This document shows, piece after piece, positions 4,933-9,389 of a stretch of 9,389 nt of DNA. The stretch covers positions 1 to 9,389 of the forward strand of contig JAUVQB010000037.1 of the NCBI GenBank assembly GCA_030598385.1, in the 5' to 3' direction. Positions within the stretch are counted from its first letter, which is position 1; each line of letters starts with the position of its first letter. Below the pieces are notes generated by a model, which was not told the origin of the DNA, did not search any database, and worked only from the letters and a program-made list of their open reading frames with translations. Source of the stretch: Alphaproteobacteria bacterium. GTDB taxonomy: Bacteria; Pseudomonadota; Alphaproteobacteria; Kiloniellales; JAKSDN01. Both the position numbers and the translations under genes were made by a program.

Positions 4933-6089
4933 CGAAACGGCAGATCTGCGCGGTGACCAGCAGCCGCGCCGATTACAACCTGCTGGCCCCGCCCATGCGG
5001 CTGATCCGCGACGATCCAAGCCTGGAGCTCCAGGTCATCGTCACCGGCATGCACTTGACGACCGAGTTCGGCTTCACCTACCGGCGGATCGAGCAGGAGG
5101 GCTTCCCGGTTACCGCCCGGGTCGAGTCGAGCCAGCGCGGCGACGACGTGGCCTCGGTCACCAAGTCGATCGGCTACGGCGTCATCGGCTTCGCCGATGT
5201 CCTGCAGCGCCTGCGGCCGGATATCCTGATGATCCTCGGCGACCGCTACGAGATCTTCGCGGCGGCCCAGGCCGCCGTGATCGCGAGGGTGCCGATCGCC
5301 CACCTCTGCGGCGGCGACACGGTGGACGGCGCTTTCGACGACGGCATCCGCCACGCGATCACCAAGATGGCCCACCTGCATTTCGTCACCAACGAGATGG
5401 CGGCACGCCGCCTGCGCCAGATGGGCGAGAACCCCGATCACGTCTACCTGGTCGGCAACCCGGGTCTCGACCAGATCCGCCAGGTCAAGCGGATGCCGCG
5501 TGAAGACACCTTCGCGGCGCTGGGCATCCCGGCGCGGGCCCGCAATCTCTTGATCGCTTTCCATCCGGAAACCCTTGCCATGGAGGGCAGTCTCACTCGG
5601 CTGGAAGAGCTGCTGGCGGCGCTCAGCGAGTTGGGGCCCGACCATTCCCTCATCTTCACCGGACCGAATTCGGACAGCGAGGGGCGCTCTTTCGCCCGGC
5701 GCATGGAGGCCTTCGTCGGCGAGCACGAGAACGCGATTCTACGCACCTCTCTCGGCCAAACCCTCTATCTGAACGCGCTGGCGCACTGCGATGCGGTAGT
5801 CGGAAACTCCTCGAGCGGCATCTACGAGGCGCCGTCCCTCAAGACCGCCACCGTCAATATCGGCAACCGCCAGAACGTGCGGTTGAAGGCGGACTCGGTG
5901 ATCGACTGCGCCGCCGAACGCGCCGAGATCGCCAGGGCGATCATCAGGGCGATCGCACTCGACTGCTCCAGAGTCGAGAACCCCTACGGCGAGGGGCACA
6001 GCGCGCCGCTCATCGTCGAGGCCCTGAAAGCGCTGCCCGATCCCACGGCCCTCCTGAAGAAGCACTTCTACGAGATCAAGGTGGCATGA
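4929..6089 (+). CDS. Hydrolysing UDP-N-acetylglucosamine 2-epimerase, NeuC/LegG family
   Basis: This 386-residue cytoplasmic enzyme has the GT-B-like fold of the 2-epimerase family. Members release UDP from UDP-GlcNAc (or a diacetamido-bacillosamine analogue) to give free ManNAc-type sugar, the entry to sialic- or legionaminic-acid synthesis. Motifs in order are VTSSRADYNLL (9-19), ILGDRYE (102-108) and HLCGGDTVDGAFDDGIRHAI (125-144). TKMAHLHFVTNE (145-156), AFHPET (210-215) and FTGPNSDSEG (243-252) follow. GNSSSGIYEAP (292-302), NIGNRQNVR (310-318) and NPYGEGHS (351-358) complete the UDP site. Length is normal for the family. The catalytic-loop acids are Asp at Asp130, Asp133, Asp137 and Asp138 where Glu is common. 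No neuB or neuA homologue lies in the window, so the final product is open. It is divergent from the HAD phosphatase, which might act on the same pathway. Confidence 0.9.
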   Translation: MTKRQICAVTSSRADYNLLAPPMRLIRDDPSLELQVIVTGMHLTTEFGFTYRRIEQEGFPVTARVESSQRGDDVASVTKSIGYGVIGFADVLQRLRPDILMILGDRYEIFAAAQAAVIARVPIAHLCGGDTVDGAFDDGIRHAITKMAHLHFVTNEMAARRLRQMGENPDHVYLVGNPGLDQIRQVKRMPREDTFAALGIPARARNLLIAFHPETLAMEGSLTRLEELLAALSELGPDHSLIFTGPNSDSEGRSFARRMEAFVGEHENAILRTSLGQTLYLNALAHCDAVVGNSSSGIYEAPSLKTATVNIGNRQNVRLKADSVIDCAAERAEIARAIIRAIALDCSRVENPYGEGHSAPLIVEALKALPDPTALLKKHFYEIKVA

Positions 6090-6147
6090 CTCTGCGAATT
6101 CGGGCGGGGCAGGGGTTTTCCGCGATCGCGCCCCGGTCGTCACACGG

Positions 6148-6174
6148 TTTACCGGGCAAGCTATCGGGTATAAG
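6148..6174 (+). promoter_or_regulatory. Possible promoter for the membrane-protein operon
   Basis: TTTACC (6148-6153) and TATAAG (6169-6174) are 15 bases apart. The -10 is good; the spacing is short. The start would be near 6181, with about 100 bases of leader before the ATG at 6285. The -10 context (TATAAGCGTATCGCC) resembles the one upstream of the epimerase gene (CATAAGCTATCGCC). Confidence 0.3.
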
Positions 6175-6284
6175 CGTATCGCCGCCACGGAATTGCGATC
6201 GAGGTCCTGCCACGGGGTGTTGAAAGAAGGGCGCCACTCCGCCTCCCCCGCAACCGCCATATAACCGCCGAGCTGCTAACCTAA

Positions 6285-7274
6285 ATGCCGAAAAATATTT
6301 TGATCTTTGCGTGCAAGCTCGCGGTCACCGGCAGTTTGATATATTGGGTCGTCCTCCCCAAAATCGACTTGGATGCCGCGATCGACAGGATGGACCGGCT
6401 ATCGCCCGGTTTACTGCTCATCGCTGGCGCCTTGATCTTCTTTCAAAACGCCATCGTGGTGGCCTGGAGATGGGAGCGCGTGGTCGCGGCAATCGATCGG
6501 GCCCTGCCCCCTTGGCGCCTGCTCAAAACCACCATCATCACGCTGTTCTTCAACCAGGTGCTGCCCTCGACCGTCGGCGGCGACGGCATGCGCATCTGGT
6601 TCCTGCGTGGCATGGGCCGCACCATCGGTGTCGCCATCCGATCGGTCGTGATCGACCGCCTGATCGGATTTTTCGGGCTCCTCCTGCTTGGCTTCGGCGG
6701 CTCGCTTTACCTCATGGCGCGGATCGAGGAACCCGGGCCGGTTTGGGTGGTGGCGCTGGTCAGCCTCGGGGGCCTTGTCCTGATCGCCCTGGCGCCGAGC
6801 CTGGTGAGCACCCTGACCTGGCTGCCGTTCGACCGCATCCGGCAGGCGTTGGAAACGCTCGCCCGCGAGGTCAATCTCCTGGCCCGCGACCGGCCGCGCT
6901 TGGCGCGGCTGGTCGGCGCATCGATCCTCGGGCAATTGGCGCTCGCCACGGCCGTTTTCTGCCTGGCCCGCGATCTGGAGGTCCCATTGGATCTCCTGGG
7001 TGCCGTCGCTGTTGTTCCCGGCGTCATGGTCGCCTCCTCCATTCCCATATCGATCGCCGGCTGGGGCGTTCGCGAGGCAGCCATGATTGTCGGGCTCGGC
7101 TTGCTCGGCGTCGGCCAAAGCGATGCGGCCATCATATCGATTGGCTTCGCCCTGCTGGTCCTCATCTTCGGGCTTTTGGGCGGGCTGGTTTGGGTCGTCC
7201 GTGGCAGCCCCAAGCCGAAGAGCGACGACATCAAAGAGCTGGACGCCGCCATGCAGGGCGGTTCGGACGGGTGA
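6285..7274 (+). CDS. Lysylphosphatidylglycerol-synthase-TM (UPF0104) flippase-like membrane protein
   Basis: This 329-residue inner-membrane protein has about eight hydrophobic segments, near 5-24, 42-61, 81-93, 121-145, 153-175, 207-227, 236-256 and 267-306. Family signatures are FFNQVLPSTVGGDGMRIW (88-105), VIDRLIGFFGLL (122-133) and IPISIAGWGVREA (253-265). This is the PF03706 membrane module, found alone in AglD/YbhN-type proteins and fused to the aminoacyl-transferase domain in MprF. Here there is no C-terminal soluble domain, so lysyl transfer is not expected. A role in lipid or lipid-linked sugar movement is inferred from the family and from the nearby GT2. The start has a poor ribosome binding site (GAG about 14 bases upstream). 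The basic/acidic tail after 306 is cytoplasmic. The TGA overlaps the next gene's ATG by one base (TGATG), a sign of coupled translation. Confidence 0.88.
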   Translation: MPKNILIFACKLAVTGSLIYWVVLPKIDLDAAIDRMDRLSPGLLLIAGALIFFQNAIVVAWRWERVVAAIDRALPPWRLLKTTIITLFFNQVLPSTVGGDGMRIWFLRGMGRTIGVAIRSVVIDRLIGFFGLLLLGFGGSLYLMARIEEPGPVWVVALVSLGGLVLIALAPSLVSTLTWLPFDRIRQALETLAREVNLLARDRPRLARLVGASILGQLALATAVFCLARDLEVPLDLLGAVAVVPGVMVASSIPISIAGWGVREAAMIVGLGLLGVGQSDAAIISIGFALLVLIFGLLGGLVWVVRGSPKPKSDDIKELDAAMQGGSDG

Positions 7275-7795
7275 TGCCGACTGTCGGCTTGGCCCTCGCC
7301 CTTTTCGCGGGGGCGTTTCTTGTGCACCTTGTCCGTTGGCGCATCGCGCTGCCGTCGGCGACGGCGCGCGCGCTTCTCGTCACATTCGTCTTTGGCATCC
7401 TTGGCGGCCTGGTCTTTGTCGAGCTGATGGCCCGGATCCTGCCCGGCCTTGCCACCCTGCTGCCACCAGAGCCCTTCGGCACCCTGCAAGCGCTCCTCTT
7501 GTCGCTCGCCTTCGCCGCCGGATACGTGATGACCTATCCGGCCATCGAAGTCGAAAGCCCGACCCTGGTGATGATCCAGGCGATCGCCCGGCGCGGCGAC
7601 GAAGGCCTGGCGCGCGCCACCTTGTTCGCACAGTTAAACGACGAGGTCTTGGTCGCCCCGCGGGTGCGCGATCTCTTGAGCGAAGGGCTGGCCGTCGAAC
7701 GAGAGGGGCGGCTGCACCTCAGCACGCGTGGTCGCAGGCTGGTGAACTTGTTCTTCATTTGGCGCCGCCTGTTGGGCGCCAGTGCGGGCGGCTAG
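7274..7795 (+). CDS. Unrecognised small membrane protein with C-terminal winged-helix-like domain (paralogue A)
   Basis: I do not recognise a named family for this 173-residue protein. Three hydrophobic segments are seen at about 4-20, 32-56 and 70-89. By the positive-inside rule (RWR at 21-23 after helix 1, proline/acidic loop after helix 2) the N-terminus is outside and the C-terminus cytoplasmic. Residues 94-160 read like a winged helix: TLVMIQAIARRG, then ATLFAQLNDEVLVAPRVRDL, then LLSEGLAVEREGRLHLSTRG as the helix-3 end and beta-wing, then a final helix. This pattern is typical of small transcription factors, but a membrane-bound protein-interaction wH is equally possible. The start is fixed by the TGATG overlap with the flippase-like gene. 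The next gene, two bases further on, has the same architecture. High third-position GC supports real coding. Confidence 0.78.
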   Translation: MPTVGLALALFAGAFLVHLVRWRIALPSATARALLVTFVFGILGGLVFVELMARILPGLATLLPPEPFGTLQALLLSLAFAAGYVMTYPAIEVESPTLVMIQAIARRGDEGLARATLFAQLNDEVLVAPRVRDLLSEGLAVEREGRLHLSTRGRRLVNLFFIWRRLLGASAGG

Positions 7796-7797
7796 CC

Positions 7798-8334
7798 GTG
7801 GCGACGCCGTTCTGGGCCCTCCTCATGGCGACGCTGGCCGTCGCGGCCAACATGGCCGGGCAGATCATGGCCTACCGGCTGTTGCGAGCCGAGGGCAAAT
7901 TGTTCAAGTCGCAGATCGCGGGAACGCTGCTCGGCGGCTTGGTCCTGGCGCTCCTCCTGATATCGGGGCCGGATGCCAGCCTTTCGGCCGATGTCGTGAC
8001 CGCCGATGCCTTGCTCTACGCCGCCTTCTGCTACGTTTATTTCCACTGGAACAACATGGGCGAGACGGCCCGGCGCATTCGCATGCTGCGAGAACTCGCG
8101 GCGGCGCCCGAGGGCTTGACCTTCGAGGAAATGGTGCAACGCTATTCGGCGCAAGAAATTCTCGAGCGCCGCCTCGAACGCCTCTCCGCGGCGGGGCAAA
8201 TCAGCGAAACCGATGGTCGCCTGGTCCTGACGAGCCGCACGGTCCTGCTTTCGGCGCGCCTGGTGGGCCTGGCCAAGCAAATAATCTTCGGAGGACGCAG
8301 TGAGCTGGACGAGCATGATCACATTACGCTCTGA
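7798..8334 (+). CDS. Unrecognised small membrane protein with C-terminal winged-helix-like domain (paralogue B)
   Basis: This 178-residue protein has hydrophobic segments at about 5-27, 38-57 and 67-84, a basic inner loop (RLLRAEGKLFK, 27-37) and an acidic outer loop (56-70). These predict the same N-out, C-in topology as its neighbour. The C-terminal part (about 89-152) again looks like a winged helix: ARRIRMLRELAAAPEG, TFEEMVQRYSAQEILERRLE, then LSAAGQISETDGRLVLTSR as wing, then a helix to 165. The tail ends in acidic/His residues. Sequence identity to paralogue A is low but the spacing of elements is nearly the same. The start is placed at GTG 7798, two bases after the previous stop; ATG 7825 is an alternative but would cut into helix 1. 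No named family is recognised. Confidence 0.75.
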   Translation: MATPFWALLMATLAVAANMAGQIMAYRLLRAEGKLFKSQIAGTLLGGLVLALLLISGPDASLSADVVTADALLYAAFCYVYFHWNNMGETARRIRMLRELAAAPEGLTFEEMVQRYSAQEILERRLERLSAAGQISETDGRLVLTSRTVLLSARLVGLAKQIIFGGRSELDEHDHITL

Positions 8335-8354
8335 GTCTCTGCAGATTCTAGACC

Positions 8355-8453
8355 ATGCCCCAGCAAACCGCTAAGAGGGTCTTGTTGCCTCAACCCCGAG
8401 TCGCCGAATCCTCAGCGCCCGTGCGTGCTTGTCGGACACGTCTTTCACCATGA
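8355..8453 (+). CDS. Possible 32-residue upstream ORF coupled to the GT2 gene
   Basis: ATG at 8355 opens a 32-codon frame (begins MPQQTAKRVLLPQPR) whose TGA at 8451-8453 overlaps the GT2 ATG at 8450 as ATGA. The GT2 start has no visible Shine-Dalgarno, so coupling would explain its translation. The short ORF itself also lacks a clear ribosome binding site. No homologue is recognised; it may be chance. Confidence 0.25.
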   Translation: MPQQTAKRVLLPQPRVAESSAPVRACRTRLSP

Positions 8454-9196
8454 CTCTCTCATCGCCCGACACCGAACCCGCCACGACCGTCGAACCGGGT
8501 GCGGGCCGGCCCGCCTTCAGCTTCGTGGTGCCCAGTTACAACGAAGCGGCGAATCTCGGCGGCACGGTGGCGGAGATCGAAGCGAGCGCCCGCGAGGCCG
8601 GCTTGGCGAGCTTCGAAATCGTCTTGGTGGACGATGGCAGCAGCGACGGAACGGCAGAGGTCATTCAAGGGCTGGCGGAGGCCAAGCCCTATGTCAGGCC
8701 GGTCATAAACCCGCGAAATCTGGGCCTTGGCGGGGCCTACAAGGCCGGCGTGGCGGCGGCTGGCGGCATCCATGTGATGATGGTGCCAGGTGACAACGCC
8801 CATCCCGCCCACGGCATCTCGCCCATCATCGCCGCCGTCGACACGGCCGATATGGTGATCCCCTACGTCACCAATCCTGAGGTGCGCAGCTTTCCGCGGC
8901 GCCTCGCCTCGCGCGGCTTCGTCGTCATCATGAACGCGCTTTTCGACCTCAAAGTGCCCTATTACAACGGCCTGGTCGTCCACCGGCTCGATCTGCTGCG
9001 CGAGATCGAGATCGAGACCGACAGCTTTGCCTACCAGGCCGAAGCGGTCGTCAAGCTTTTGAAGCGCGGGGCGGATTTCCAAACCGTCGGGGTCGAGATC
9101 AACATACGGGAGCCCGGCAATACGAAGGCCTTCCGGGTTTCCAACGTCGTCAACGTGCTGCGGGCCCTCGTGGACCTGAAACGCCGGGTCGGATAG
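8450..9196 (+). CDS. GT2 glycosyltransferase, dolichol-phosphate-mannose-synthase-like
   Basis: This 248-residue protein has the GT-A fold of family 2. FSFVVPSYNEAANLGGTV (23-40) is the opening strand and nucleotide loop, IVLVDDGSSDGTAEVI (57-72) the UDP/GDP-binding DDGSxDGT, and NPRNLGLGGAYKAG (87-100) follows. MMVPGDNAHP (110-119) stands where most members have a DxD metal motif. IPYVTNPEVRSFPRRLASRG (137-156) and MNALFDLKVPYYNGLVVHR (161-179) form the acceptor region, with QAEAVVKLLKRG (196-207). No membrane helices follow, so it is the soluble or peripheral type that transfers sugar to a polyprenyl phosphate or similar acceptor. It closes the block containing the flippase-like and winged-helix membrane proteins. 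The start is uncertain: ATG 8450 is preferred, TTG 8429 adds seven residues in frame, and neither has a good ribosome binding site. Confidence 0.87.
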   Translation: MTLSSPDTEPATTVEPGAGRPAFSFVVPSYNEAANLGGTVAEIEASAREAGLASFEIVLVDDGSSDGTAEVIQGLAEAKPYVRPVINPRNLGLGGAYKAGVAAAGGIHVMMVPGDNAHPAHGISPIIAAVDTADMVIPYVTNPEVRSFPRRLASRGFVVIMNALFDLKVPYYNGLVVHRLDLLREIEIETDSFAYQAEAVVKLLKRGADFQTVGVEINIREPGNTKAFRVSNVVNVLRALVDLKRRVG

Positions 9197-9245
9197 ACGG
9201 GTATTATGTTGAGCGGGCTGGGGCCGCGATTTAGCGAAGCGGAAC

Positions 9246-9389
9246 TCAGACGAAATCGATGTGCTGCGGGGGTTCCTGGCCGTTCAGTTTCGGCAGGTCG
9301 AGCTGGCCCTTCTGATAGCCGTCGAGGAACTCGTTGACCTTGTGCTGCAGGCAAAGCGAGCCGCACATGCTCTGGGCGTTGAAGTCGGG
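9246..9389 (-). CDS. C-terminal end of an unidentified convergent gene
   Basis: The last 47 residues of a leftward gene are visible: DFNAQSMCGSLCLQHKVNEF at 2-21, then LDGYQKGQLDLPKLNGQEPP, ending HIDFV. The rest lies outside the window. The CGSLC pair and short acidic/proline tail are distinctive, and a C-terminal cysteine cluster of a metalloprotein (for example an auxiliary domain of a radical SAM enzyme) is one possibility, but I cannot confirm any family. The frame is open to the window edge with strongly G/C-biased third positions. It converges with the GT2 gene, 49 bases separating the stop codons, and no clear terminator lies between them. Confidence 0.65.
   Translation of the reverse strand, partial: PDFNAQSMCGSLCLQHKVNEFLDGYQKGQLDLPKLNGQEPPQHIDFV

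Noticed and set aside
4812..5726. Minus-strand open frame antisense to the epimerase gene
   Set aside because: The sense strand encodes all epimerase motifs; the antisense translation shows none.
6311..7273. Upstream extension of the paralogue A frame, overlapping the flippase-like gene
   Set aside because: The translation before 7274 is low-complexity Arg/Pro/Gly sequence from the wrong frame of a membrane-protein gene. The ATG at 7274 overlaps the upstream stop and begins a clear hydrophobic helix.

Overview
The window is GC-rich DNA with dense genes, strong G/C preference at third codon positions and short intergenic gaps. Together with the gene families (DUF898/YjgN, CysQ, an orphan ParA, a NeuC-type epimerase, a GT2 with a PGDN motif), this suggests an alphaproteobacterium, perhaps of the Rhodospirillales group. 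That placement is inferred from composition and family content and was not tested by a search. I see no rRNA, tRNA, CRISPR array, insertion sequence or phage gene.

Left part (1-1939): a DUF898/YjgN-family membrane protein gene runs leftward off the edge. It is divergent from a rightward pair, cysQ (3'(2'),5'-bisphosphate nucleotidase) and a GNAT acetyltransferase. The divergent spacer (264-535) holds two overlapping, mutually exclusive hairpins, a four-copy 11-bp tandem repeat and a plausible promoter for cysQ.

Middle part (1967-4615): three leftward genes. They are an orphan ParA-type ATPase with no ParB partner in view, an OmpR-like response regulator with an atypical receiver domain and a clear rho-independent terminator, and a GmhB-like HAD sugar phosphatase.

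Right part (4807-9196): a rightward cell-envelope block. A hydrolysing UDP-GlcNAc 2-epimerase (NeuC/LegG family) is followed by a polytopic lysylphosphatidylglycerol-synthase-TM (UPF0104, flippase-like) protein. Next come two consecutive small proteins that I cannot assign to a named family, then a soluble GT2 glycosyltransferase of the dolichol-phosphate-mannose-synthase type. Each small protein appears to have three N-terminal membrane helices and a cytoplasmic winged-helix-like domain, and the two look like diverged paralogues. The C-terminal end of a convergent gene of unknown function closes the window.

A working picture is that the right half makes and exports an envelope glycan: amino-sugar precursor (epimerase), sugar phosphate processing (HAD phosphatase), lipid-linked sugar transfer (GT2) and a membrane transport-like protein. 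The paired membrane winged-helix proteins would be accessory or sensing components, and they are the strongest candidate for something undescribed. A second curiosity is that three of the envelope genes (HAD phosphatase, epimerase, GT2) begin with ATGA, where the TGA closes a short upstream ORF, suggesting possible translational coupling.
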